A stretch of 64,000 nucleotides of DNA from Bradyrhizobium sp. CSA112 (GTDB lineage: Bacteria; Pseudomonadota; Alphaproteobacteria; Rhizobiales; Xanthobacteraceae): assembly GCF_029051645.1 (NCBI RefSeq), contig NZ_JAACFS010000004.1, positions 124,001 through 188,000 on the forward strand, in the 5' to 3' direction. Every line of letters starts with the position of its first letter. Position 1 is the first letter of the stretch. Made by a program: the position numbers and the translations under genes. Of the stretch, positions 1 to 8,549 are shown piece by piece. A model generated the notes under the pieces. That model was not told the DNA's origin and did not search any database. It saw nothing but the letters and a program-made list of their open reading frames with translations.

Positions 1-1265
1 GTGATCGCCGGAATGAAATAGCCCACTTCCAAGGGGTGATAGGGATCGCGAATGTCGAGCGCGCGCACGCCGGCATTAAAGAAGGATATGAACGCCATCT
101 TCTTGTAGAAGACCGGCGCCATGCTCTCGTTGGAGGAATGCGCGCCGAACCGCCCGCCCCGCTCGCAGAACGATCCGCTCGCCTCCGGCACCGTATAGTT
201 CGAGATGATCATCGGCCGGTTCTCGACCGTGACATCGGCGAACCACACCATCTGCCGCGGCTCGTTGCATTCGTTCAGGATCGCCTCATCGACGATCATG
301 ACGATGTCGCGGGTCTTGCCGTCTTTATCTTTCGCGAATTCCGCAATCGGCATGCCCGGCATTGGAAACGTCGTGTGGGCGCCGTTGAATGCCGACATCG
401 TCAGCCGCGCAATTTCCGGGATGCGCAGATTGTCCGGCGTCGGCTCCCTGGGACCATCAAGCAGTTTCTCGCGATCGACGATCTGCAGGATTCCGCCCTT
501 GTTGGTGCCGTAGCCGAAATAGACCCGGTTGCCGGAAGGACCTGTCGAGATCGGTCCATGCAGCTCGGTCGGCACCGCACCTGTCGAGCCGGGCTCCTGG
601 CCGGGAAGGCCGAAGTCACGGATCTTCTGCGGGTGCGCGGGATCGGAGAGATCATAGACTTGCGTCATGCGCCGCGTGCGCCAGTCGGGCGCGCCCGACA
701 CCAGGAAGCCAATGCCGGTGTCGCACTCCCACCAGCTCTTGTGCGTGTCCTTTAATCCCGCGATCCGCGTCACCGGCACGGGATTGGCGGGATCGGCGAC
801 GTTCCAGATCTCATGCGCCGCGCCGCCAAAGGTCCGCAGCATGTAGACCGCATTGCGATCGCCCTTCGGCAAGGCTTTGCCGTCACAGATCCGCACCATC
901 TGCGCGCCGCCCGCTTCATACTTGCCTTCCTGACCCGGGAGATGGCGCAAATATCTGGGCTGCGAGGGATCGGTGACATCGACGATCGACGTGCCGTTCG
1001 GCTCGGCCTTGCCGGTCTGCGGATTGACCGGCGCCGGAATCTCGTCGCTGCCGCCGTGATGGCCGATATAGGCGATCCAGCGGTCGCCCTGGTGATGGAT
1101 GGTGGGCTGATAGGCGCTGCGCGCCTGCAGGTCGCTGGTTCCAACCAGCTTCATGTTGAGCGCTTCGGGCGGCGCGCCGATCACTTGCTGCTGCGCGCTC
1201 GCGATGCCTGAGCCTGCGAGGAGATAAATCGAGAAAAGGGCTGCGAGTTTGAGGCGACCGCTCAT
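1..1265 (-). CDS. Secreted LVIVD-repeat-like (beta-propeller) protein, 3' end outside window
   Basis: An open frame runs from an ATG at 1265 to the window edge, giving about 421 residues with no stop, so the C-terminus is missing. The N-terminus is a signal peptide (basic start, hydrophobic stretch, cleavage near SAQQ), so the product is exported. The body has repeated units of the form 'YDLSDPAHPQKIRDF', 'IVDVTDPSQPRYLRHL' and 'ALDIRDPYHPLEVGYF', the pattern of LVIVD-repeat proteins, which are thought to fold as beta-propellers. No catalytic function can be assigned. It is divergent from the ArsR operon at 1386. The family call is by motif only. Confidence 0.72.
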   Translation of the reverse strand, partial: MSGRLKLAALFSIYLLAGSGIASAQQQVIGAPPEALNMKLVGTSDLQARSAYQPTIHHQGDRWIAYIGHHGGSDEIPAPVNPQTGKAEPNGTSIVDVTDPSQPRYLRHLPGQEGKYEAGGAQMVRICDGKALPKGDRNAVYMLRTFGGAAHEIWNVADPANPVPVTRIAGLKDTHKSWWECDTGIGFLVSGAPDWRTRRMTQVYDLSDPAHPQKIRDFGLPGQEPGSTGAVPTELHGPISTGPSGNRVYFGYGTNKGGILQIVDREKLLDGPREPTPDNLRIPEIARLTMSAFNGAHTTFPMPGMPIAEFAKDKDGKTRDIVMIVDEAILNECNEPRQMVWFADVTVENRPMIISNYTVPEASGSFCERGGRFGAHSSNESMAPVFYKKMAFISFFNAGVRALDIRDPYHPLEVGYFIPAI

Positions 1266-1348
1266 GTTCCACCCCGACTGTTCAAGGCCAATCTGCGCTG
1301 GCTGAACGCACGATAACACAGGATGTGGGCCGCGCCCAACACACGCCC

Positions 1349-1378
1349 TTGACATGCAACCATTTGGTTGCCTATTAT
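1349..1378 (+). promoter_or_regulatory. Promoter with internal operator for the ArsR/SRPBCC operon
   Basis: TTGACA at 1349-1354 and TATTAT at 1373-1378 are separated by 18 bp, a good sigma-70 promoter. Inside the spacer lies a perfect inverted repeat, GCAACCA-TT-TGGTTGC, at 1356-1371, similar in style to operators of ArsR regulators paired with SRPBCC genes. The expected transcription start, about 7 nt after the -10, falls at about 1385, next to the ATG at 1386, so the transcript may be leaderless. Confidence 0.7.
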
Positions 1379-1385
1379 CCAAGCC

Positions 1386-1700
1386 ATGGATGAAGTCTTC
1401 AAAGCGCTTGCCGATGCGTCGCGGCGCTCGCTGCTCGACAGGCTTCACGCCAAAAACGGACAGACGCTGAACGAGCTCTGTGACGGCCTCGCCATGACAA
1501 GGCAGGCGGTTACAAAACACCTTGGGGTTCTCGAAGCGGCCAACCTCGTCACGACGCTGAGGCACGGCCGGGAGAAGCTGCACTACATCAATCCGGTTCC
1601 GATCCATCAGATCGGCGACCGCTGGATCAAGAAATTCGAGCGCGGGAAACTTGGCGCCCTCAGCGAGTTGAAACGAAAGTTGGAGAAGCGTGATGAGTAA
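1386..1700 (+). CDS. ArsR-family winged-helix transcriptional regulator
   Basis: About 104 residues beginning MDEVFKALADASRRSLLDRL, the usual start of the ArsR subgroup that partners with SRPBCC proteins. The helix-turn-helix lies around 'LAMTRQAVTKHLGVLEAANLV', followed by a wing with 'RHGREKLHYINP'. The upstream TTG at 1368 lies inside the operator, so the ATG at 1386 is the better start. No cysteine metal site typical of ArsR/SmtB metal sensors is visible. The gene overlaps the next one by 8 bp and probably autoregulates through the palindrome at 1356-1371. Confidence 0.85.
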   Translation: MDEVFKALADASRRSLLDRLHAKNGQTLNELCDGLAMTRQAVTKHLGVLEAANLVTTLRHGREKLHYINPVPIHQIGDRWIKKFERGKLGALSELKRKLEKRDE

Positions 1701-2160
1701 GCCGGAATTTGTCTACGTCACCTATATCGAGACCACGCCGGAGAAATTGTGGGAGGCACTGACGTCCAGCGAATTCTCCAAACGCTACTGGTTCGGCACC
1801 GAGCTGAAATCCGACTGGAAGGTCGGCTCGCCTCTGGCGCTGGTCATGAACGGCACCACGACCGATACCGGGGAGATCCTCGAGGCCGACCGGCCGCGGC
1901 GGCTCTCCTACACTTTCAAGCATGTGACCAATGAGGCGTACCGCAACGAGAAGCCTTCGAAGGTCGTGTTCAATATCGAGCAGCACGGCAAATTCGTGAA
2001 GCTGACACTCACGCATGAAGGCTTTGCAGAGGGCAGCAAGCTGTTGGACGGCATCTCCAAGGGATGGCCGGCCATTATGTCCAGCCTCAAGAGCCTGCTG
2101 GAATCTGGAACCGCGCTGGAAATTCCGGTTTCCGCGCTCGGCATCGAGGGCGTGTCATGA
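1693..2160 (+). CDS. SRPBCC (AHSA1-like) domain protein, first copy
   Basis: 155 residues beginning MSKPEFVYVTYIETTPEKLW. The pattern 'TPEKLWEALTSSEFSKRYW' is the hallmark of the AHSA1/SRPBCC family, whose members form a deep hydrophobic ligand-binding cavity. The ligand is unknown. The gene starts inside the 3' end of the ArsR gene and its stop overlaps the ATG of a second SRPBCC gene, so the three genes are translationally coupled. It resembles the following gene, suggesting tandem duplication. The C-terminus 'GWPAIMSSLKSLLESG' is typical of the family. Confidence 0.83.
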   Translation: MSKPEFVYVTYIETTPEKLWEALTSSEFSKRYWFGTELKSDWKVGSPLALVMNGTTTDTGEILEADRPRRLSYTFKHVTNEAYRNEKPSKVVFNIEQHGKFVKLTLTHEGFAEGSKLLDGISKGWPAIMSSLKSLLESGTALEIPVSALGIEGVS

Positions 2161-2669
2161 ACATAGAGAATTTCAAGCCCGCCATTGTCTACACCATCTA
2201 CATCGCCTCCACGCCGGAGAAGGTATGGGAGGCTCTGACCAGTGCCGAGTTCAGCCGAAAGTATTTTTCCGGCCATTCGGTCGAAGTCGATCAGAGGATC
2301 GGCGGCGCCTTCATCATGCGCACACCTGACGGCGCCCTGCATATTTCGGGCGAGGTGATCGAATGCGAGCCGCCAAGGAAGCTCACCGTCACCTTCAACG
2401 TCAACTGGCCGGCGCTGGTGGAAAAGCTCGGGCCGACGCTCGTCACCTACGAGATCGAACCGGCGGGCCAAGTGGTGAAGCTGACGATGCTGCAGTCGCA
2501 CGATCGCGAGATCAGCGACGATATCTTGTCCGGCGGCCGCACCGGCTGGCCGGCGATCCTCTCCAGCCTGAAGAGCCTCCTGGAAACCGGCAACGCACTG
2601 ACGATCCAGATGCAGCCGCCGGAGCGGATGCTGGCCGCGCTGAAGAAAATGGGGATCGGAACGCCGTAG
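2157..2669 (+). CDS. SRPBCC (AHSA1-like) domain protein, second copy
   Basis: 170 residues from an ATG that overlaps the previous stop (ATGA). 'STPEKVWEALTSAEFSRKYF' and 'GWPAILSSLKSLLETGN' mirror the upstream paralogue, and the protein carries about 20 extra C-terminal residues. As a START-like fold it probably binds a hydrophobic small molecule. Co-transcription with the ArsR regulator suggests induction by such a compound, but this is inference. A longer frame starting at 2064 lies entirely inside the upstream gene and is not favoured. Confidence 0.83.
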   Translation: MNIENFKPAIVYTIYIASTPEKVWEALTSAEFSRKYFSGHSVEVDQRIGGAFIMRTPDGALHISGEVIECEPPRKLTVTFNVNWPALVEKLGPTLVTYEIEPAGQVVKLTMLQSHDREISDDILSGGRTGWPAILSSLKSLLETGNALTIQMQPPERMLAALKKMGIGTP

Positions 2670-2675
2670 GCAATT

Positions 2676-2818
2676 GTCGTCCCTGCCCAGTGCGCAGTTG
2701 CGCACGGGCGCAGGGACCCATACTCCGCGGCAGTCGTCGTTGGAAAAGACAAGATAACAACTGGCCTGCAAAACAATTGCCGCCGGTGGTTATGGGTCCC
2801 TGCGTTCGCAGGGACGAC
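2676..2818. repeat. Composite intergenic repeat, family A copy 1
   Basis: The segment begins GTCGTCCCTGC and ends with the inverted form GGGTCCCTGC...GCAGGGACGAC, with a short unique centre. The same architecture recurs at 2844-3016, 45727-45846 and 61176-61316, so this is a small MITE-like or REP-like element. Confidence 0.75.
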
Positions 2819-2843
2819 ATTGGGAAAGGCCAGAACCCATCAG

Positions 2844-3016
2844 GTCGTCGCCCCTGCGAACGCAGGGGCCTATACGCCGCGGCTGGTGTAATGGGCAGGG
2901 AGGGAGACGGCTTTGCCTCAGCGATCTGCGGCGGTCGTTGGCTAACGCCGAGTGTCCGCGATCCGCTCTTCCTCGATAGATCACGCGGTATGGGTCCCTG
3001 CGTTCGCAGGGACGAC
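2844..3016. repeat. Composite intergenic repeat, family A copy 2
   Basis: Bounded by GTCGTCGCCCCTGCGAACGC on the left and TGCGTTCGCAGGGACGAC on the right. It lies 25 bp after copy 1, so the 380-bp gap between the SRPBCC gene and the acyl-CoA synthetase is almost wholly repeat DNA. No gene is supported in the gap. Confidence 0.7.
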
Positions 3017-3048
3017 GGCGAGAGTTTGCGACGACGGTGAGGCCTGCC

Positions 3049-4659
3049 CTACCCCAACGCCCTTAGCTCGCGCCGCAGCACCTTGCCCGTCGCCGTCATC
3101 GGCAGCGTCTCGGCGAACTGCACGAAGCGCGGGTATTCGTGGGCGGCGAGCTGCACCTTGACGAACTCCTGGATCTCGCGCGCCAGCGCGTCGCTTGCCG
3201 CAAAGCCCGGGCGCAGCACGATCCAGGCCTTGATGGATTCAGTGCGGATCGGATCGGGAATGCCGACCACCGCCGACATCGCCACCGCCGGATGCTTCAT
3301 CAGCGTGTGCTCGATCTCCGACGGGCCAACGCGATAACCGGCGGTGGTGATGACGTCGTCCTCCCGGCTGACATACCAGAAATAGCCGTCCTCATCCTGC
3401 ACGCCGAGATCGCCGGTCAAAAGAAACTCGCCGGCGTATTTCTTCGCGGTTCCTTCCGGATTGCGCCAATATTCGATCATGGTGCACGGACATGGCTGGC
3501 GCACGCCGATGATGCCGCGCTCACCCCTCGGCAACTCCTCGCCCTTGTCATTGACAATACGGACGTCGAAGCCGGGCGTCGCCTTGCCCATCGAACCGGG
3601 CCGGATCGGAAACAGGTTCGAGTTGCTGCCGATCACGAGATTGCATTCGGTCTGGCCGAACACTTCATGCGCGTCGATGCCAAAGGTTTCGCGCACCCAG
3701 CCCAGCAATTCGCCGCCGAGCGACTCTCCGCCGGTGAAGATGCTGCGCAGCTTGACGCCGGCATTTTTCACGCCGGCCTGCCGCATCAGCTTCAGCGCGG
3801 TCGGCGGCAGGAAGGTATTGCGGATGCCGAGCTCGGCCATCATCGCCATCGCCGCCTGCGGCTCGAATTTGCGAGCGCGGTGGCCGACCAGGGGAATGCC
3901 GTGATACCAGAACGAGAGCAGGCCGTTGATCAGCCCGCCGATCCAGGCCCAGTCGGCCGGCGTCCACATCAGGTCGCCCGGCTTGGGGAGAAAATTGTGG
4001 CACATCTCGACGTTCGGCAGATGGCCGAGCACGACGCGATGGGCGTGCAGCGCGCCCTTGGGATTACCCGTGGTGCCCGAGGTGTAGATGATCAGGGCAG
4101 GATCGTCCGCCGAAGTATCGACGGTCGCAAAATCCGGCGACGCCGCCTTCAACGACGTCCAGAACGGTTTTGCCTCGGCGGGCGCGCGATCACCGATCAC
4201 GTAGATGTTCGATAGCGCAGGAAGACGATCGCGAATTTTCTTGAGCTTCTCCCAGCCGCTTTCGTCGGTAACGACGGCCTTGGCCTCGGAATTCGACAGG
4301 CGGAATTCCAGCGCGTCCTCGCCGAACAGCGCGAATAGTGGAATCGAGATCATGCCGGAGCGGAACGCCGCAAGATGGGCGATCGGCAATTCCAGGGATT
4401 GCGACAGGAACACCGCGACGCGGTCACCGCGCGAAAGGCCGTCGGCCTTCAGCACGTTGGCGAAACGGCGCGACTGCTCTGCGACCTCGTCGAACGAGGT
4501 GCGCGCGGTGGCGCCGTCCTCGTCGACATAAACAAGCGCGAGCCGGCCGGAGCCATCGGCGTGACGGTCGCAACACGCGGTCGCCATGTTGAAGCGCTCG
4601 GGAATGTCCCAGCGGAAATTGCGGTAGAGCTCGTCGTAGGTTGAAGCTTCGGTGAGCAT
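3049..4659 (-). CDS. AMP-dependent acyl-CoA synthetase
   Basis: 536 residues of the ANL adenylate-forming superfamily. It activates a carboxylic acid to an acyl-AMP and then an acyl-CoA. Visible motifs are the P-loop YTSGTTGNPKG (192-202), the aromatic motif near HEVFGQTEC (331-339), TGDLG (415-419), the hinge region around SREDDVITTAGYRVGP (431-446), and the catalytic lysine in TGKVLRREL (about K526). Length and motifs are complete, so the enzyme should be active. It resembles the medium-chain/acetyl-type synthetases. Substrate chain length cannot be read from sequence. It stands alone, flanked by repeats. Confidence 0.88.
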   Translation of the reverse strand: MLTEASTYDELYRNFRWDIPERFNMATACCDRHADGSGRLALVYVDEDGATARTSFDEVAEQSRRFANVLKADGLSRGDRVAVFLSQSLELPIAHLAAFRSGMISIPLFALFGEDALEFRLSNSEAKAVVTDESGWEKLKKIRDRLPALSNIYVIGDRAPAEAKPFWTSLKAASPDFATVDTSADDPALIIYTSGTTGNPKGALHAHRVVLGHLPNVEMCHNFLPKPGDLMWTPADWAWIGGLINGLLSFWYHGIPLVGHRARKFEPQAAMAMMAELGIRNTFLPPTALKLMRQAGVKNAGVKLRSIFTGGESLGGELLGWVRETFGIDAHEVFGQTECNLVIGSNSNLFPIRPGSMGKATPGFDVRIVNDKGEELPRGERGIIGVRQPCPCTMIEYWRNPEGTAKKYAGEFLLTGDLGVQDEDGYFWYVSREDDVITTAGYRVGPSEIEHTLMKHPAVAMSAVVGIPDPIRTESIKAWIVLRPGFAASDALAREIQEFVKVQLAAHEYPRFVQFAETLPMTATGKVLRRELRALG

Positions 4660-4675
4660 GACCCTGATCGTTCCT

Positions 4676-4772
4676 CGTCATGGCCGGGCGTGTCCCGACC
4701 ATCCACGTCTTTGCTTGTTTGCTTGTCGATAGTTTAAAGACGTGGATGCCCGGGACAAGCCCGGGCATGACG
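4676..4772. repeat. Inverted intergenic repeat, family C copy 1
   Basis: Begins CGTCATGGCCGGGCGTGTCC and ends with the inverted form GGACAAGCCCGGGCATGACG. The inner arms ATCCACGTCTTT and AAAGACGTGGAT are also complementary, so the whole can fold into one long hairpin. A related element lies at 9752-9892. Confidence 0.75.
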
Positions 4773-4798
4773 AGGAGAGACGTTTTTGTTACCCTGAC

Positions 4799-6325
4799 TT
4801 AAAGTAACAGCGCCTTCTCCATCGCAAGCTCGGCCCCGAGGCTTGCGATGTCGCGATAGATCGAGGCGACGGCGAGCACGCGGCCGTTGCGCTTGTACTG
4901 GAGCAGGCAATCCCTGCCGGCGATGTTGCCGTCCACGGCTATCTCGTCCCATTTCTCGGCGTGGCCGACATAGTTGATCGGCACATCGTAGTGCTGGCTC
5001 CAGAAGAACGGCACGGCATCGAACGGCTCGCACTGCCCGAGCATGTTTCGCGCGGCGGTCTGGCCCTGACGCTCCGCCACCACCCAATGTTCGACCCGAA
5101 TGTTCTCGCGGGAATGCGGATCGGGCCAGCGCGCGATATCGCCCGCGGCATAGATGCCGGGCACGCTGGTTTCGAGATAGGCATCGACGGCGACGCCGCG
5201 ATCGATCGCCAGCTTCGCTTTCTCGGCCAATCCGAGGCGGGGGCGCACGCCGACGCCGACCACGACGATATCGGCCTCGATCGCGCCGCCGCTTTTCAGC
5301 GTCGCGCGCTTGCCGTCGATCGCGGTGACGGTATCGCCGAGATGAAAGATGACGCCGTGCTCTTCATGCAGGGCGCGGACGAAGTCGCCCATCTCGGGCC
5401 CGAGCACGCGCTCCATCGGCCGCTGCTCGAGGCCGACGACGTGGACCTCGACATTTCTGGCGCGCAACGACGCCGCGGCCTCTAATCCGATAAAGCTCGC
5501 GCCGATCACAACCGCGCGCCGCGCGCCATCGGCCGATGCAGTGATCGCGCGGGAATCGGCAAGCGAACGCAGCACGTGAACATGAGGCTGGTCCATGCCC
5601 GGTATTGGCAGGCGCACCGGCTCGGCGCCGGTTGCCAGCAGCAAGCGGTCGTAGGAGATGGTCTCGCCGCCTGCGGTGACGACATGGCGCGCGTTGACGT
5701 CGATTGAGGTGACCTCGATGTTGAGCCGCAGGTCGATCTTCGCCCCGGCGTAGAAATCATCCGGCCGCAGCGGCAGCCAATCCTCCGGTGCGCTGCCGGC
5801 GAGATAGTCCTTGGAGAGGTTCGGCCGGTCTACCGGCGCCGCGGCCTCGTTGCTCAGCATCACGATGCTGCCGCGATAATCCTGCCGGTGCAGCATCTCG
5901 GCTGCGGCAAAGCCGGCCGCGCCGCCGCCGACGATCACGATTTGGCCGGGCCCGTCGGCGGCGCGCTTCACCTGCGGGTTTGGCGCCTCGCGCTTTTCCC
6001 GAACGAAGACGCGGTCACCTTCCAGCTCGACCTTCCAGACCGCGACCGGGCTGAGCGCGGGCACCCGAGTGGCTTCGCCGGTGCGCAGATCGAAACAAGC
6101 GTGATGCCAGGGACAACGGATGCTCTCGCCGGTCACGAGGCCTTCGGCGAGCGGCCCGTGATAATGGCTGCAGTGGGCGCCAATCGCAAAAATCTCCGAT
6201 CCCGACCGCACCAGCACAACTTCATCGTCGCCGACATGAGCAAGCAAGGTCTCGCCCGTGAATTCGGACAGGGATACGCCCTTTGACAGATCGGGACCGG
6301 CGGGCGGAGCTTGCTGATCGGCCAT
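4799..6325 (-). CDS. Rieske-domain FAD-dependent NAD(P)H oxidoreductase
   Basis: 508 residues from the ATG at 6325, preceded by a GGAGGA ribosome site; an upstream ATG at 6385 lacks this. An N-terminal Rieske [2Fe-2S] domain has C52-x-H54 and C71-P-W-H74. It is followed by an FAD-binding motif IVGGGAAGFAAAE (about 131-143), an NAD(P)-binding motif VVIGASFIGLEAA, and the second FAD motif near GIYAAGDIA. The layout matches AIFM3-like/ferredoxin-reductase-type proteins with a fused Rieske ferredoxin, which pass electrons from NAD(P)H to a partner. The partner is unknown. The protein is probably cytoplasmic, since no signal peptide is seen. Confidence 0.87.
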   Translation of the reverse strand: MADQQAPPAGPDLSKGVSLSEFTGETLLAHVGDDEVVLVRSGSEIFAIGAHCSHYHGPLAEGLVTGESIRCPWHHACFDLRTGEATRVPALSPVAVWKVELEGDRVFVREKREAPNPQVKRAADGPGQIVIVGGGAAGFAAAEMLHRQDYRGSIVMLSNEAAAPVDRPNLSKDYLAGSAPEDWLPLRPDDFYAGAKIDLRLNIEVTSIDVNARHVVTAGGETISYDRLLLATGAEPVRLPIPGMDQPHVHVLRSLADSRAITASADGARRAVVIGASFIGLEAAASLRARNVEVHVVGLEQRPMERVLGPEMGDFVRALHEEHGVIFHLGDTVTAIDGKRATLKSGGAIEADIVVVGVGVRPRLGLAEKAKLAIDRGVAVDAYLETSVPGIYAAGDIARWPDPHSRENIRVEHWVVAERQGQTAARNMLGQCEPFDAVPFFWSQHYDVPINYVGHAEKWDEIAVDGNIAGRDCLLQYKRNGRVLAVASIYRDIASLGAELAMEKALLL

Positions 6326-6483
6326 CTCGTCCTCCGCTCTCGTTGCGCCATGTCGCCATTTCCAAAAATTTGCTTTGATAATCACGCCGACGCCTTGCGG
6401 TTCCAGGACGTCAACAAGCAGCGTTGTGGCCTGAGCTTGGCTGAAGTGCTAAAATGAGACATTCAACAAAGCACCGCACGATC

Positions 6484-7218
6484 ATGAAGACGTTGCTGTT
6501 GCTAGTGCTTTCCATGATTGCCGCCGCGCGGGATGCGACGGCACAGGACACAGAGTGTGTCCGCGAGCGCGCCGCCATGGTCGAAACCATCAAGGCCTAC
6601 GCCCGGTCCCACGCCAATGTTGTGGTGCAGCAGGGCCTGTCGGATCGGGTCCTTGAGGCCATGGGGCAAACGAAACGCCATCTGTTCGTTCCCGAGCGAT
6701 CTTGCTCCATCGCATATGCGGATAGGCCTCTACCGATCGGCCTCGGCCAGACCATATCGCAGCCGTTCATCGTGGCCTTGATGACAGAGTTGGCCGAGGT
6801 CGCGCCCGATCATGTCGTGCTCGAAGTCGGCACGGGTTCGGGATATCAGGCCGCCATCCTTGCGCGCCTGGCGCGAAAGGTCTGCACCATCGAGATTGTC
6901 CCGCAACTGGCTGAGACCGCCACGAAAACACTCAAAGACCTCGCGTATGACAATGTGAGCGTCCGGCTGGGCGACGGCTATGCTGGCTGGCCCGAATGCG
7001 GTCCTTTCGACGCCATCGTGGTGACCGCCGCGCTCGGGCAGGTACCGCCGCCGCTGATCGAGCAGCTCAAAGTGGGTGGTCGGCTCGTCATGCCGGTGGG
7101 AGCCGAGTACGGCACTCAGCACCTCACGGTCGTCGAGAAAATCGCCCCTGACAAGACGACAACTCGCGCCGTTGTCCCCGTGCGCTTCGTGCCCTTCACG
7201 CGTTCACAGGGCCGATAA
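6484..7218 (+). CDS. pcm: Protein-L-isoaspartate O-methyltransferase with signal peptide
   Basis: 244 residues from the ATG at 6484; an in-frame ATG at 6454 adds ten residues. The first 21 residues, MKTLLLLVLSMIAAARDATA, form a signal peptide, so the mature enzyme is probably periplasmic. The SAM-binding motif VLEVGTGSGYQAA, the substrate loop 'LPIGLGQTISQPFIVA' and the C-terminal 'GGRLVMPVG' are typical of PIMT, which methylates isoaspartyl residues in damaged proteins. Export is unusual because the cofactor SAM is cytoplasmic. It stands alone, with a small secreted protein downstream. Confidence 0.85.
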   Translation: MKTLLLLVLSMIAAARDATAQDTECVRERAAMVETIKAYARSHANVVVQQGLSDRVLEAMGQTKRHLFVPERSCSIAYADRPLPIGLGQTISQPFIVALMTELAEVAPDHVVLEVGTGSGYQAAILARLARKVCTIEIVPQLAETATKTLKDLAYDNVSVRLGDGYAGWPECGPFDAIVVTAALGQVPPPLIEQLKVGGRLVMPVGAEYGTQHLTVVEKIAPDKTTTRAVVPVRFVPFTRSQGR

Positions 7219-7321
7219 CGATCTGGTTCTTGAGGAGCAGGAACAGGCCAGACTTATCGCCCATGGAACCCTCGGTGTTCTTGCTCGTTGAACCTCCAAA
7301 TCAAGCCAGGGAGGACCCCGC

Positions 7322-7627
7322 ATGATGAAGATCGCTCTTGCCGTGGCGACAGCCGCGGCTGTGCTGACGACTGCCCCGCTCGTTACTCCGGCCAAGGCCC
7401 AAGACGTCAAGCAAGGCGTCAAGATGGCCCAAGTCGATGTTCAGGTCGGGCGGGACCGCGATGACCGCTATTATAGGGACCGTCGCCGGTACGATTCCGA
7501 CACTACAGTTGGCGTCGGCCCTGGTGGTGTTACCATCGGCCCGCGACAACGTTGCCACTGGGAAACTAGGACGATTGAACGGGACGACGGCCGCAGGATC
7601 ACGCGCAGGGAGCGCGTCTGCGACTGA
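7322..7627 (+). CDS. Small secreted arginine-rich protein
   Basis: 101 residues starting MMKIALAVATAAAVLTTAPL, a clear signal peptide with cleavage near PAKAQD. The mature part is rich in Arg, Asp and Tyr (RDRDDRYYRDRRRYD), followed by a glycine/valine patch and a C-terminal segment with two cysteines (RCHWETRT... and RVCD) that could form a disulfide. A GGGAGG ribosome site precedes the ATG. Proteins of this style are common hypotheticals in Bradyrhizobium. No function is known. Confidence 0.72.
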   Translation: MMKIALAVATAAAVLTTAPLVTPAKAQDVKQGVKMAQVDVQVGRDRDDRYYRDRRRYDSDTTVGVGPGGVTIGPRQRCHWETRTIERDDGRRITRRERVCD

Positions 7628-7783
7628 AACCGCGAGCAACACAGAGATAATTGTTCGGATCTCGCGCGACGTCTGCTTGCAGTGCCGTAGCCTGGATGGC
7701 GCGAAGCGCAATCCAGGAAGGTGCCGGTACGGATCAAGAGCCCCGGATTTCGCGGAGTTCCATGCGGGCTACGGAAAGCAAGC

Positions 7784-8239
7784 TCATCCCGTCAGCGCCG
7801 CCTTGACCATGCCGCTGGCCTTGCCGAAATCCATCTGGCCGGCGAATTTCGCGCGCAACACGCCGATCACCTTGCCCATGTCCTTCATGCCGGCAGCGCC
7901 GGTCTCGGCGATCGCGGCCGTGATCGCAGCCCTAACCTCGTCCTCCGACATCTGCTTGGGCAGATAGGCGGAGATCACCGCAATCTCCGCGCGCTCCTGC
8001 GCGGCCAGTTCGGCGCGGCCGCCCTTGTCGTAAAGCTCGACCGATTCCTGGCGCTGCTTGATCATCTTCTGAAACACGCCGAGCAGGTCAGCGTCTGATA
8101 GCGGCGGCTTGCCCTGCCCGCGCGCCTCGATGTCAGCATTCTTGATGGTCGAATTGACCATGCGCAGCGTGGAGAGCTTGCGTTCGTCCTTGGCCTTCAT
8201 GGCCTCCTTGACCGCATTGTTGATGTCATCGCGCAGCAT
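7784..8239 (-). CDS. GatB/YqeY domain-containing protein
   Basis: 151 residues beginning MLRDDINNAVKEAMKAKDER, with 'LSTLRMVNSTIKNADIEARG', 'QRQESVELYDKGGRAELAAQE' and a C-terminal 'GKVIGVLRAKFAGQMDFGKA', all typical of the YqeY family. The fold is shared with the tail domain of the GatB amidotransferase subunit, suggesting tRNA-related binding, but the role of stand-alone YqeY is not established. The gene is divergent from carA across a 310-bp gap. Confidence 0.88.
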   Translation of the reverse strand: MLRDDINNAVKEAMKAKDERKLSTLRMVNSTIKNADIEARGQGKPPLSDADLLGVFQKMIKQRQESVELYDKGGRAELAAQERAEIAVISAYLPKQMSEDEVRAAITAAIAETGAAGMKDMGKVIGVLRAKFAGQMDFGKASGMVKAALTG

Positions 8240-8549
8240 GGTTGCCTCACTAAAATGGTGCCGCCGGAAGGCATTTGGTCTATCGGAAGATTCCGCGTCT
8301 ATATAGGGGCTGCGCGCGCCACGCCACTGGCATCATCGGGTGATCCGCCGGCCGGCTGACGAGCCAAGAACGGCTATGGGCATCGAATTGGTTAAGCCGG
8401 GGGCCCGCCCGATTCGGCTCGATTTGGCCAAAAACCGCTGACGCGGCGGAACCGGTTGTCAAATATGCGGCAAACGCATGTGAATCCCGCGCTTTTCCTG
8501 GGCTTCCGGCTTTGACGCGCGGGGTCGCTTGCGACTATGAAGTGCGCTC
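8240..8549. other. Intergenic region between yqeY-like gene and carA
   Basis: About 310 bp between divergent genes. It must hold promoters for both, but no convincing -35/-10 pair or operator is visible by eye. Short ORFs here have no family resemblance. Confidence 0.5.

Noticed and set aside
36..755. 239-residue plus-strand frame over the LVIVD-type gene
   Set aside because: It is the shadow of the minus-strand gene, which has a signal peptide and repeat motifs. The plus frame has an arginine-rich composition typical of shadows in GC-rich DNA.
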